Source: Hyphomicrobiales bacterium (GTDB lineage: Bacteria > Pseudomonadota > Alphaproteobacteria > Rhizobiales > Xanthobacteraceae). Taken from it: a DNA stretch of 33,079 bases. Below the pieces are notes generated by a model that was not told where the DNA came from, did not search any database, and was given only the letters and a program-made list of their open reading frames with translations. The position numbers and the translations under genes are program-made. This document shows, in pieces, positions 7,997 through 17,185 of this stretch (its first letter is position 1; every line of letters begins with the position of its first letter). The stretch covers positions 1 to 33,079 of the forward strand of contig JAJPKK010000227.1 of NCBI GenBank assembly GCA_021323775.1, written 5' to 3'.

Positions 7997-9115
7997 ATGA
8001 AACGCTATCTCGGTATGACGGTCTTGCTTGCAGCCGGCATTGCGGCGGCCTTGCCGGGCAAGTATCTGCTCGGCGGCACTGCAATGGCGCAGACGCCGCG
8101 CGCACTGCCGGTTTTCGAATTCGACAAGGATTGGCCCAAGGTGCCGCCGCAGTGGAAAGTCGGCGATGTGTCGAGCTTCACCACGGACGCGCAAGGCAAT
8201 ATCTGGCTTATCCACCGGCCGCGCACCCTCAAGGGCGATGACCTCAAGAAAGCGGCGCCGCCCGTCATGGTGTTCGACGTCGACGGCAATTTCATCAAGG
8301 CCTGGGGCGGCGACGGGCCGGGCTATGAGTGGCCTCAGCGCGAGCACGGCATCTATATCGACTACAAGGGCTTCGTGTGGCTCGGCGGCAATAACTGCCC
8401 CGGCAACGGACTTGAGAATCTCAAGCCGGTGGCCGACGACCAGCTCCTGAAGTTCACCCAAGACGGCAAGTTCGTCATGCAGATCGGCCACAGCAATCAG
8501 AGCAAGGGCAACGCCGACACCCAGAACTTGCATCGTCCGGCCGATGAGCAGGTCTATGCTCCGACCAACGAGCTGTTCGTGGCCGACGGCTACGGCAATC
8601 ACCGCGTCATCGTGTTCGACGCCGACACCGGCGCATTCAAGCGGATGTGGGGCGCCTTCTCGAACGAGCCTGAGGACGACGATCATTGTGAGATCGTGCG
8701 CAAGACCAACTTCGACGCCCCGGGCCCGCAGCAGCTCAGCGTGGTGCACTCGCTGCGCGTCGCCAATGACGGCCTTGTCTACGTGGCCGACCGCGAGAAC
8801 CGCCGCATCCAGATGTTCACCAACGACGGCAAGTTCATCAAGCAGCTCATCAAGCCCGATACGCTGTTCGCCCGCTCGGTCGCGCTGTCGCCCGACCAGG
8901 AGCAGCAGTTCCTCTATGTGGGCGACGGCGATGACATCGCGATCCTGGACCGCAAGACCCTGGAGATCCTGGGGTCGATCAAGGTGCCGGGCATGCAGGG
9001 CGGCGGCCATCTGATCAACACGGACGCCAAGGGCAACATCTACATCGCGAACACCGGAAAAGGCATGCAGAAGCTCGCCTTCAAGGGAATGAAGGCGACG
9101 ACGGCCGCCAGGTGA
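7997..9115 (+). CDS. Secreted NHL-type beta-propeller protein
   Basis: The 372-residue protein starts with a signal peptide (basic MKRY, hydrophobic stretch, likely cut after AMA near residue 31). The rest is made of blade-like repeats such as DAQGNIWLIHR, YIDYKGFVWLGG, NELFVADGYGNHRVIVFD and DGLVYVADRENRRIQMF. This is the NHL/6-bladed propeller pattern shared with peptidyl-alpha-hydroxyglycine amidating lyase-like proteins. It should act in the periplasm or outside the cell; catalytic or binding role is undecided. GGAGGAGAGCCC before the ATG is an excellent ribosome binding site. A stable hairpin 20 bp after the stop probably ends the transcript. Confidence 0.85.
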   Translation: MKRYLGMTVLLAAGIAAALPGKYLLGGTAMAQTPRALPVFEFDKDWPKVPPQWKVGDVSSFTTDAQGNIWLIHRPRTLKGDDLKKAAPPVMVFDVDGNFIKAWGGDGPGYEWPQREHGIYIDYKGFVWLGGNNCPGNGLENLKPVADDQLLKFTQDGKFVMQIGHSNQSKGNADTQNLHRPADEQVYAPTNELFVADGYGNHRVIVFDADTGAFKRMWGAFSNEPEDDDHCEIVRKTNFDAPGPQQLSVVHSLRVANDGLVYVADRENRRIQMFTNDGKFIKQLIKPDTLFARSVALSPDQEQQFLYVGDGDDIAILDRKTLEILGSIKVPGMQGGGHLINTDAKGNIYIANTGKGMQKLAFKGMKATTAAR

Positions 9116-9136
9116 AGGGCGACGGGCGACATGGCG

Positions 9137-9160
9137 GACCGCCGGCAGTCGCCGGCGGTC
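9137..9160 (+). terminator. Stem-loop after the beta-propeller gene
   Basis: Ten-base arms GACCGCCGGC and GCCGGCGGTC are perfect complements around the loop AGTC, starting 22 bases after the stop codon at 9115. No T-tract follows, so it may end transcription only partly or protect the mRNA end. Confidence 0.5.
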
Positions 9161-9217
9161 TGTAGCGCATTTATGTTTACGGGATGCCAAAGCGGCGGGC
9201 GCCGCGCCGTAGTATGG

Positions 9218-9300
9218 GCGCTCTTCGACAAGCTCAGAGCGAAGCGTGCTCGCCTGGACGTGGTGGGCACGGCGCTCCTGAACTTGTCGAAGGGGCGCCT
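9218..9300. repeat. Intergenic repeat, family B copy 1
   Basis: The block begins GCGCTCTTCGACAAGCTCAG, has TGGTGGGCACGGCGC in the middle, and ends with CTGAACTTGTCGAAGGGGCG. The ends are imperfect inverted copies of each other. A related block with the same middle phrase lies at 19831-19950. Confidence 0.7.
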
Positions 9301-9376
9301 TCGCCGAGCCCACAGCCGGCCCTCGTCTAGAGAAATCCGTAACAACCACCAATCATTTCATTCGGAGGCCGGCCGT

Positions 9377-10906
9377 ATGGGCATCGTCTCATCACCTCTG
9401 ATGCGTGGATGTTCGGGGGTTGCGGCAGCATCCATGCTCGCCCTTTGCGCGGCCTTCTCCTCCGCGTGCGCACAGACGCCGGCATCTGCGCGCCCCATCG
9501 TCGCGGTGCTGCCCCTCGAAAACGACTCCGGCGATGCGGCGCAGAATTTCTTTGCGGAGGGGATGACGGATGAGATTGCGTCCGCGCTGACCGGCGTCGC
9601 TGGCATTGATGTTGTGGCGCGCTCCTCCTCGTTTCAGTTGAAGACCCGGGACATCAAGGCAGCCGGCGCGGCGCTGAAGGTGGGCTACGTCGTGCAGGGC
9701 GCAGCGCGGCTCGCGGCCGATCGCGTGCGCCTGGCTGTCTCGGTGGCGCAGGCCCGCGACGGCGCGCAATTGTGGTCAAAGGAGTTCGAGGCGCCGCGCG
9801 CCGGGATATTCGATCTCGAGGAAGAGATTGCCCGCGGTATCGCCGCCGCGCTGCGAGCGCCGGCGGAGTCTGGTCACGCGCTGGTGCGCAGCCGCACGGG
9901 CGATTTCGAAGCCTACCTGGATTTCCTGCGCGCCAAGGCGGCGGCGCGCCCGCGCGGGGCCGGCCCGTTGGCAGCCGCCGCGGTGCTCCTGGAAAAAGTC
10001 GTGAGCAGGGCCCCCGATTTTGCTCCCGCCGCCGCGCTTCTCGCCTATGACTATGCGCTGACGCCGCTGTTTGCGCCCTCGCTGCGCGGCGGCATGCCCG
10101 AGGAAGAGCGCAAGATCGTCGAGCGGACGGTACCGCGCAGCGATGCTCTCGCTCATCGCGCCGCCACGCTTGATCCAAAGTCCGCGGAGGCGTTCGTGGC
10201 CCTCGGCTACGCCAATATGGTGCAGCGGCGGATGCTCGCGGCTGAGGACGCGTTCAAGCAGGCGCTCGCGCTCAACCCCAATCAGGCCGACGGATTGCAC
10301 GGCTATAGCCAGCTCGTTGCGGCGCTGGGGCGGATCAAGGAATCGCTCGCGATGCGCGAGCATCTCCAAGAGGGCGAGCCCTTCATCACCAATTACACGG
10401 CCGACACCGCCGAAATTTACTGGCTCGACGGCGCGACCGAGAAGGCTATTGCGATGCTCCAGCCGTTCCGCCCTGGACGGACGCTCGAACTCGCATTGGT
10501 GCAGGCCGCGGCCGGGCGCTACCCCGAGGCCGCCGCCGCGATCCGTGAAATGCCTGCTTCGAACTATCCGGCCGGCATGACTGAGGCCGCGGCGAAGATT
10601 CTGGAGTCCGCGCCCGCCAAGTCCGCCGCGCCGGATGCTCTGCCGCGAATCGGCAATCTGAGCTTCGCCTATATGCACGTGGGAGCGCCGGAACGCGTGC
10701 TCGAATTCTACGAGGACGAGATTCGCGCCGGTTATTTCCAGCCGATCTCGACCACGTGGTTCTGGCATCCGACCTATGCGGCAGTGCGCAAGACCGCGCG
10801 GTTCAAGAATGTGGTGCGCGATCTCGGACTGGTCGAATATTGGAGCGCACGTGGCTGGCCGGCGCAGTGCCGTCCGATGGCGGGGAATGACTTCGCGTGC
10901 GAATGA
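9377..10906 (+). CDS. Exported TolB-like (FlgO-type) domain protein with TPR repeats
   Basis: The 509-residue protein has a signal peptide; FSSAC at residues 27-31 resembles a lipobox, while ACA/Q at 30-33 would suit signal peptidase I. Residues 40-160 form the domain beginning IVAVLPLENDSGDAAQNFFA, then EGMTDEIASAL and VVQGAARL. This domain normally sits in class III adenylate cyclases or winged-helix regulators. The rest contains TPR-like helices, for example AFVALGYANMVQRRMLAAED and ALNPNQADGLHGYSQLVAAL. No cyclase or DNA-binding domain is present, so it is probably an envelope scaffold protein of unknown role. The ATG at 9377 follows CGGAGGCCGGCC; an open extension to 9131 crosses a repeat and is rejected. 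Confidence 0.75.
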   Translation: MGIVSSPLMRGCSGVAAASMLALCAAFSSACAQTPASARPIVAVLPLENDSGDAAQNFFAEGMTDEIASALTGVAGIDVVARSSSFQLKTRDIKAAGAALKVGYVVQGAARLAADRVRLAVSVAQARDGAQLWSKEFEAPRAGIFDLEEEIARGIAAALRAPAESGHALVRSRTGDFEAYLDFLRAKAAARPRGAGPLAAAAVLLEKVVSRAPDFAPAAALLAYDYALTPLFAPSLRGGMPEEERKIVERTVPRSDALAHRAATLDPKSAEAFVALGYANMVQRRMLAAEDAFKQALALNPNQADGLHGYSQLVAALGRIKESLAMREHLQEGEPFITNYTADTAEIYWLDGATEKAIAMLQPFRPGRTLELALVQAAAGRYPEAAAAIREMPASNYPAGMTEAAAKILESAPAKSAAPDALPRIGNLSFAYMHVGAPERVLEFYEDEIRAGYFQPISTTWFWHPTYAAVRKTARFKNVVRDLGLVEYWSARGWPAQCRPMAGNDFACE

Positions 10907-10936
10907 CGTGGGCGCATGGGTTCGGGCAGCCGTAGA

Positions 10937-11090
10937 GTGGGCAAAGTCGCCGGCCGTGGCCCGCAACATTGCACACTGGCATCGCGCGACTTTGCCCACG
11001 CGGTCAAAACGGCGAGGTGAGACGGCGTGGGCAAAGGCGCATGAGAGGCTGTCCGAGTTGCGGGGCCCAGAGTGATGCGCCTTTGCCCAC
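10937..11090. repeat. Two tandem hairpins of one repeat family
   Basis: Hairpin one: GTGGGCAAAGTCGC at 10937-10950 pairs with its exact complement at 10986-10999. Hairpin two: GTGGGCAAAGGCGCAT at 11027-11042 pairs with 11075-11090, a perfect 16-bp match. Both arms begin with GTGGGCAAAG, so the two units look like copies. They lie between the convergent TPR and glnD genes. No T-run follows them. Confidence 0.85.
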
Positions 11091-11148
11091 CTTACGCCTG
11101 CTATCGCTCAACCCATCCCACGGCTGCTCGCCCGCAACGCTCCCCGCC

Positions 11149-13935
11149 CTACATCCCCACAGCCACTCTCTCTCCGTTCTGCGGCGACGCGAACAGGGAG
11201 ATCAGGGCGCGCTTGATCGCCGCGGTGCGCGTGGGCGAGGCAATCTTCGCGCCCATGAGATCGGTGACATAGAACACATCGACGGCGCGCTCGCCAAAAG
11301 TCGCTACGTGGGCGGAAGCGATGTTGAGGTTGAGCTTCGACAATGTGGCGGTCAGCTCATAAAGGAGGCCCGGCCGGTCCAACCCGCTGATCTCGACCAC
11401 CGTATAACGATTGGACCAGTGGTTGTTGATGATAACCTCGGGCTCGACCGCAAATGCTCCGATGCGGCCCTTGGGCGCAGCGCGCTTGGCCGCAACTTCG
11501 GGCAGCCGCAACTCGCCGCGCAACGCCCTTTCGATTGCCGAGACGATGCGGTCGGCGCGCCGCGCCTCGTCGTCGTCGCGCTCGAATTCGCGCCTGATCG
11601 CAATGGTGTCAAGCGCCATGCCGTCGGTGGTCGTGTAGATCTGCGCGTCCACGATATTGCCGCCCGCAGTGGCGCAGGCGCCAGCGAGGTAAGACAGCAG
11701 CCACGGATGGTCCGGCGCGAGCACGGTGAGCTCGGTGACGCCGCGCGCGGCGTCAAAACCTACGTTGGTGGCGAGCGTTCGGCCGCCGCGCTCGGCCGCG
11801 CGCACGAACCGCGCATGCGCGACCCGGCGCGGCAGGTCCACCTTGAGCCAATAGGCCGGATAGAGGCGGGCAATGTAGCGTTCGACTTCCTCCGGGGGCC
11901 ATTCGGACAACTCAGCGCGAAATTCGGCTTGCGCCATGGCGACGCGCCGCGCCCGGTCGACTTCCGAGAAGCCGCCCGTGAGCGCGGGTTCGGTCTCGTA
12001 ATAAAGCGCGCGCAGCAATTGCGCCTTCCAGCTATTCCACACCCCCGGACCGACCGCACGGATGTCGGCGGTCGTGAGGATGGTGAGCAGCTTCATCCGT
12101 TCAAGGGACTGCACGATCGCAGCGAAATTCTCGATCGTCTTGCGATCCGACAAATCGCGCGACTGGGCGATTGTCGACATGACAAGGTGGTTCTCGACCA
12201 GCCACGCGACCGTCTCGGTCTCGGTCGGCGTGCAGCCGAGCCGCGGACAAAAATGCCGGGCAATGCGGGCGCCGACAACCGAGTGATCCTCCACGCGGCC
12301 CTTGGCGATGTCGTGCAGGAACAGCGCGATATGGAGCACCTCGCGATTGCCCGGCTGGATCGTGCGTATCAGTTCGTTGGCAAGCCCATATTCCGGATTC
12401 GCCCCGGTTTCGATCTCAGCGAGCGCGCCGATGCAGCGCAAAAGATGTTCGTCGACCGTGTAGTGATGATACATGTTGAACTGCATCATCGACACCACCT
12501 GCCCGAATTCCGGCACGAAACGGCCGAGCACGCCGGCCTCGTTCATGCGCCGCAAAACGATCTCGGCATTGTTGCGGGCGGTGAGGATTTCGCGAAACAG
12601 CTCATTGGCCTGCCGGCTCTCGCGCAGCCGTTTGTCGATCAGCTTGAGCGATCGGGTCGCGCCATGCAGCGCATCCGGGTGGAAGGCGAGGACGTGACGC
12701 TGAGCGAGGCGGAACATGCGGATGAGGTTGACCGGATCGCGTGCGAACACCTCCGGGTCCGCGATGTTGATGCGATTGTTATCGATCACGAAATCGGGGC
12801 ATTCGCGCAGCACGCGCCGTCCGCGTGGCCGCAGCCGCGCCACCACGCGGTTGAGCATCGGAACCGACTTGGCCTGCCGGCTTTCGAGCGCCGCGCAAAG
12901 TATTGCGGTGAGGTCGCCGACGTCCTTCGCCACCAAGAAGTAGTGCTTCATGAACCGCTCGACGTCGCGCATCCCGGCGCGGTCGACGTAGCCGAGCCTT
13001 CGCGCGATGCTGCGCTGGATGTCAAAAGACAGCCGCTCCTCGGCGCGGCCGGCGACAAAATGCATGTTGCACCGCACGGCCCACAGGAAGTCTTCGCAGC
13101 GGCGGAACAGGCGGTATTCGGCGCGGTTGAACACGCCCTGCGCGATCAAATCTTCAGGATTACGCACGCGGTAGACGTACTTCGCGATCCAGAACAGCGT
13201 GTGCAGGTCGCGCAGCCCGCCTTTGCCGTCCTTGACGTTGGGCTCGACCAGGTAGCGCGACTGGCCGCTGCGGCGATGACGCTCCTCGCGCTCCGCAAGC
13301 TTGGCGGCGACGAAGGCGGCGGCGCTGCCTTGCAAGACCTGTCTGTCGAACTGCGCCGCCATCTCGTCGAACAGGGCGCGGTCGCCGAGCAGAAACCGCG
13401 CCTCGAGAATTGCCGTGCGGATCGTCATATCGGCCTGTGCGAGGCGGACGCAGTCGTCGATCGACCGCGTCGCGTGGCCCACCTTGAGTCCCATATCCCA
13501 CAGGCAGTACAGGATCGCCTCGGCAATCTGCTCGCCCCAGGCAGTCTGCTTGTAGGGGAGCAGGAACAGGAGATCGATGTCCGAGCCGGGCGCCATCAGG
13601 CCGCGGCCGTAGCCGCCGGTCGCTACGATCGCCATCCTTTCGCTCTCCGAGGGGCTCCGGCGCGGATAAAGGCGTGTCACCGCGAAGGTATAAATCACGC
13701 GGATGATGTCATCCTGCATCTGGCACAGCCGCGCGGCGCAGCGGCCGCCCTGGCGTTCCCTCAGCAACAGGGCCTCGGCCTTGGCCGAGCTTTCGGCGAG
13801 GACCGCCTTGAGGCGCTGGGCGAGAGTGGTCCTTTTCTCGCCCTCGGTGGAAGCCGTGAACTGATGGAACTCACCAATGAGGGCGTCGGGGTCGAACAGG
13901 GCGTTTGGTTCGTGCGCGACGGGAGCGGGGAACAT
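11149..13935 (-). CDS. glnD: [Protein-PII] uridylyltransferase / uridylyl-removing enzyme GlnD
   Basis: This 928-residue protein is a full-length GlnD (alphaproteobacterial forms are about 930). It adds UMP to PII proteins (GlnB/GlnK) when glutamine is low and removes it when glutamine is high. Visible parts in order: nucleotidyltransferase motif GGYGRG at 107-112 and GSDIDL at 117-122; an HD hydrolase motif FLHDIAKGRVEDHS near 535-550; two C-terminal ACT domains, LTVLAPDHPWLLSYLAG near 733 and VVEISGLDRPGLLYELTA near 845, which sense glutamine. The ATG at 13935 gives the expected N-terminus. It acts in the cytoplasm. The neighbours are not the usual nitrogen or mutS-type genes, suggesting rearranged surroundings. 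Confidence 0.97.
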   Translation of the reverse strand: MFPAPVAHEPNALFDPDALIGEFHQFTASTEGEKRTTLAQRLKAVLAESSAKAEALLLRERQGGRCAARLCQMQDDIIRVIYTFAVTRLYPRRSPSESERMAIVATGGYGRGLMAPGSDIDLLFLLPYKQTAWGEQIAEAILYCLWDMGLKVGHATRSIDDCVRLAQADMTIRTAILEARFLLGDRALFDEMAAQFDRQVLQGSAAAFVAAKLAEREERHRRSGQSRYLVEPNVKDGKGGLRDLHTLFWIAKYVYRVRNPEDLIAQGVFNRAEYRLFRRCEDFLWAVRCNMHFVAGRAEERLSFDIQRSIARRLGYVDRAGMRDVERFMKHYFLVAKDVGDLTAILCAALESRQAKSVPMLNRVVARLRPRGRRVLRECPDFVIDNNRINIADPEVFARDPVNLIRMFRLAQRHVLAFHPDALHGATRSLKLIDKRLRESRQANELFREILTARNNAEIVLRRMNEAGVLGRFVPEFGQVVSMMQFNMYHHYTVDEHLLRCIGALAEIETGANPEYGLANELIRTIQPGNREVLHIALFLHDIAKGRVEDHSVVGARIARHFCPRLGCTPTETETVAWLVENHLVMSTIAQSRDLSDRKTIENFAAIVQSLERMKLLTILTTADIRAVGPGVWNSWKAQLLRALYYETEPALTGGFSEVDRARRVAMAQAEFRAELSEWPPEEVERYIARLYPAYWLKVDLPRRVAHARFVRAAERGGRTLATNVGFDAARGVTELTVLAPDHPWLLSYLAGACATAGGNIVDAQIYTTTDGMALDTIAIRREFERDDDEARRADRIVSAIERALRGELRLPEVAAKRAAPKGRIGAFAVEPEVIINNHWSNRYTVVEISGLDRPGLLYELTATLSKLNLNIASAHVATFGERAVDVFYVTDLMGAKIASPTRTAAIKRALISLFASPQNGERVAVGM

Positions 13936-14471
13936 GCTTCATCCGATACCTTAAGCTTCACGGCCTGTCACGGCCTCGCACGGCTCCCCATCAACCAAAC
14001 AGGCGCTGCGAAGCCAGCCAGGCGCCGTCGCGCAGGCTCGCAAGCTTCGCCCATACCCCGTCCTCCGCAACCCTCCCCCAGCCTGCCGACGTATCAAAGC
14101 CGCAGTCGGCGCCGGCGCCAGGCGCGTCGTGTCCCGGCCGCCTCGGTTATTTGTGCTCAGTGCCAAAACAACGTGAGGCCGCCGAGACAAGCCCAGCGAC
14201 GACGCCAAGCTGATTTGACATGATCGAAACCCGGTCTAATCACCGTCGAGAGATCACTGGATCGCCCTTTCCGCAGGCGATGACACGATTGAGAGAGTGC
14301 GCTTCGCATACGAAGCATCCGCGGACAAAGCTCGGAACGGCCTTCGTGCGGTGCGATGAGCGATTGCCAAAAGTTCCCGGTCCGATTTGGAACTTGATCC
14401 CGCGACAGAGGGGCCGGAATCGGTCAAAGCTACTTGCCTGGATACGGGGAAGCGTCGTTTAGGGGGGCGTG
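13936..14471. other. Intergenic region upstream of glnD and the TonB-dependent receptor
   Basis: This 0.5-kb gap separates two divergent genes and must hold both promoters. A candidate promoter facing right is listed at 14215-14242. An 80-codon open frame at 14220-14462 has no ribosome binding site or familiar sequence and is not called. I looked for a cobalamin or other riboswitch before the receptor gene and saw no conserved core. Confidence 0.4.
14215..14242 (+). promoter_or_regulatory. Candidate sigma-70-type promoter for the TonB-dependent receptor
   Basis: TTGACA at 14215-14220 matches the -35 consensus and TAATCA at 14237-14242 is a fair -10, with a 16-base spacer. It would give a leader of more than 200 bases before the receptor gene. 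Found by eye only. Confidence 0.35.
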
Positions 14472-16991
14472 GTGAGAAATCGTGACGCGTGCCGGCGGGC
14501 CCGGCGTGCAGCCATCATTGCACCGGCGATTGCGGCTGGGTTGTCTGCGGTTCCGCCCGGCGCATCCGCTCAGACGGCACTGCCTGACATCAACGTCATC
14601 GCGCCGGCCCCGCTATCCGGGCATCGCGCTCCGAAGCCTCGCACAACTCCGGCGGCGCCTGCATCTCAGACGGCCGCGCCGTCGGAACCAGCTCCCGCAG
14701 CCGCCAATACCGACCCGACAGCAATCGAACGCGACAAGGTGCCGTCGAGCACCAGCGTGCTGACGTCGACTGACTTGAACCATGAGTATTCGCCCAGCTT
14801 CCTTGATTCATTGAATCGCGGGCTGCCCGGCGTCTCGCTCGGCGATCAGACCGGCAACCCGCTCCAGAAGGACCTCAACTACCGCGGCTTCACGGCGTCG
14901 CCGGTGCAGGGAACGCCGCAGGGGATCGCCGTCTACCAGAACGGCGTGCGCGTCAACGAATCCTGGGGCGACATCGTCAATTGGGATTTCATCCCGGAAA
15001 AAGCGATCGACAAGGTTTCGCTGTTCCCCAGCAACCCGGTGTTCGGCCTCAACGCGATCGGCGGCGCGCTGAGCATCCAGATGAAGAACGGCTTCACCTG
15101 GCAGGGCGCCGAGCTGGAGACGCTGATCGGCTCCTATGGCCGCATCCAGAGCGCTGTGCAAGCCGGCAAACAGGACGGCAATTTGTCCGCCTATGCGTTG
15201 TTTGAGTCGGCCTACGACAGGGGATGGCGCGACTTGGGCCTCTCATCGTCTCATATCAACCGCATGTATGCAGACGTCGGCGCTCGCAATGAGCAGACCG
15301 AACTCCACATCAGCTTCACCGGCGCTGACGACATACTCCACAACGTGACGGCCACGCCGGTCGACCTGCTCAACAAGAGCTGGTCGAGCGTATGGACTAG
15401 TCCGCAGGATACGCGCCTTCAACTCGCATTCCTGCAGGCGAACCTGACCCACAGCTTCTCGGATAGTTTGGCGTTCCAGGGGAACGTCTATTACCGCGGG
15501 TTCTGGCAGGGCCACAACGACGGCAACGGCACCAACGCAACGGTCTGTGCTGACGGCATCAACCTGTGTCTGAATGACACCGCCGATCCGCTCGCAAACG
15601 GCGTCATCAAGGGCGTCGCAACGCCGAACCCCTTCGGCAATGCGATCCTGGGGGAAATCGACCGCAACTGGGTTTCCACCAACAGCTTCGGCGGCGCCGC
15701 CCAGCTCGCCAGCACGAACAAGGTGTTCGAGCACGACAACCATTTCATCGTCGGCGCCAGCGTCGATCATGGCTACACGCAGTTCACGGGGAGCAGCGAA
15801 CTCGGGGTGATGGATCCTCAGACTCTGTTCATTCAGGGGATGGGAATCTTCATCAACAATCCTGACGAAGGCCAGAGCGCGAGCAGTCTGCACGCGCGGA
15901 ACACCTACACCGGATTATACGTGACCGACACCTTCGAGGTGACGAACAGGCTGTCGGTCACGGCGGGCGGCCGGTTCAATCTCGCGCAGATCAATCTGCA
16001 GGACCAGACCGGGGAGAACCCGGAGCTCAACAGCAGCAGCCAGTTCCAGCGCTTCAACCCGATGGTCGGTGCAACTTACAAGATCACCCAGAACATCACG
16101 GCTTACGCCGACTATGCGGAAGCCAACCGCGCTCCGACGCCGCTGGAACTCGGCTGCTCCGATGCGGTCCATCCGTGCATGATCGACACGTTTCTGGTGG
16201 CCGACCCGCCGCTCAAGCAGGTGGTGTCGCACACCGTCGAGGCGGGCCTGCGCGGCTCGTTCGGAAAGGACGCCAAGTCCGGCCTGCTGACCTGGGGCCT
16301 CGGCGTGTATCGCACCCTGTCCGACGACGACATCATCGAGGTGGGCAGCCCAACCGTTGGCGGACCGGTATCCAACTTTGGCTTCTTCGAGAATTTCGGG
16401 AAGACACGGCGGCAGGGCTTTGAGGCCAAGATCGACTATCGCCAGGAGCGGTGGAACGTATATGCAAACTACGCCTTCGTCGACGCCACCTATCAGAGCG
16501 CGGGGTCGCTTTTTTCGCCGAACAATCCGAATGCGATCTGCCAGGACGGAGGCACCTTGGCCGAGGAGCAGGACAACTGCGTTACCCCTACTGTCAGGGT
16601 CACGCCGGGCGACCACATCGGGGGCATTCCGGAACACCGCTTCAAGCTCGGCGCTGAATATGCCGTCACCGACAGGTGGAAGGTCGGCGGCGATCTTTAC
16701 GTTGTGGGCAGCCAATACCTCATTCATGACGACACGAACCAGTTCGCCAAGGTGCCGGCCTATGCGACGCTGAACCTGCACACCTCGTATCAGCTGACGC
16801 CCGACGTCGAGCTGTTCGGGTTGATCAACAACGCGCTCAACCAGCACTACTGGGTGGCGGGAACGTTCACCAGTACGGGAGGTTTTTCCAGCGCCGACGG
16901 CTCCAACACCATTGGGACGTTGACCGATCCGCGCACCGTCGTGCCCGGAATGCCGTTTGCTGCTTACGCAGGCATAAAGGCGAAGTTCTGA
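14472..16991 (+). CDS. TonB-dependent outer-membrane receptor
   Basis: The 839-residue protein has a basic N-terminus and a signal peptide likely cut after PPGASA. A Pro/Ala-rich linker (about 40-85) follows, then a plug domain (about 90-210) with RGFTASPVQGTPQGIAVYQN and FGLNAIGGALSIQM, and then the beta-barrel. It ends in AGIKAKF, the terminal Phe being typical of outer-membrane barrels. Such receptors import siderophores, cobalamin, sugars or aromatic chelates using TonB energy. The ligand cannot be told, and no TonB, ExbBD or ABC uptake genes are near. Two GTG starts (14469, 14472) follow AGGGGGG; the second has better spacing, and a stop codon at 14460 excludes a longer form. It faces the cytochrome c gene. 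Confidence 0.9.
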   Translation: MRNRDACRRARRAAIIAPAIAAGLSAVPPGASAQTALPDINVIAPAPLSGHRAPKPRTTPAAPASQTAAPSEPAPAAANTDPTAIERDKVPSSTSVLTSTDLNHEYSPSFLDSLNRGLPGVSLGDQTGNPLQKDLNYRGFTASPVQGTPQGIAVYQNGVRVNESWGDIVNWDFIPEKAIDKVSLFPSNPVFGLNAIGGALSIQMKNGFTWQGAELETLIGSYGRIQSAVQAGKQDGNLSAYALFESAYDRGWRDLGLSSSHINRMYADVGARNEQTELHISFTGADDILHNVTATPVDLLNKSWSSVWTSPQDTRLQLAFLQANLTHSFSDSLAFQGNVYYRGFWQGHNDGNGTNATVCADGINLCLNDTADPLANGVIKGVATPNPFGNAILGEIDRNWVSTNSFGGAAQLASTNKVFEHDNHFIVGASVDHGYTQFTGSSELGVMDPQTLFIQGMGIFINNPDEGQSASSLHARNTYTGLYVTDTFEVTNRLSVTAGGRFNLAQINLQDQTGENPELNSSSQFQRFNPMVGATYKITQNITAYADYAEANRAPTPLELGCSDAVHPCMIDTFLVADPPLKQVVSHTVEAGLRGSFGKDAKSGLLTWGLGVYRTLSDDDIIEVGSPTVGGPVSNFGFFENFGKTRRQGFEAKIDYRQERWNVYANYAFVDATYQSAGSLFSPNNPNAICQDGGTLAEEQDNCVTPTVRVTPGDHIGGIPEHRFKLGAEYAVTDRWKVGGDLYVVGSQYLIHDDTNQFAKVPAYATLNLHTSYQLTPDVELFGLINNALNQHYWVAGTFTSTGGFSSADGSNTIGTLTDPRTVVPGMPFAAYAGIKAKF

Positions 16992-17185
16992 GCCGGATGT
17001 TGACAATGGCGGCTGCGGCCACCGATAGGAATGGAAAAGGGAGACGTGCTGACCGTGACGACTTCACTGATCGACGCGTCATTACTCGCATCATGCGGAG
17101 ATGCGCAGCGCTTACCGCTTGCCGTGACATCGCCGCCGCGCAGGGGAAGCAACAGGCGCTACATTATCGCCTGAACGCGTCGTTA

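Noticed and set aside
7940-9352. A 470-codon open frame on the minus strand
   Set aside because: Antisense to the beta-propeller gene, which has a strong ribosome binding site, signal peptide and blade repeats.
10969-14223. A 1084-codon open frame on the plus strand
   Set aside because: It runs opposite to glnD over nearly its whole length. High GC content keeps the antisense frame open; its product is rich in Arg, His and Asp without any known motif, while glnD matches its family end to end.
14220-14462. An 80-codon frame before the TonB-dependent receptor gene
   Set aside because: No ribosome binding site, no familiar sequence, and it begins inside the candidate promoter.
14243-14471. A possible riboswitch in the receptor leader
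   Set aside because: I looked for the conserved cores of cobalamin and similar riboswitches and found none; the leader itself depends on an uncertain promoter.
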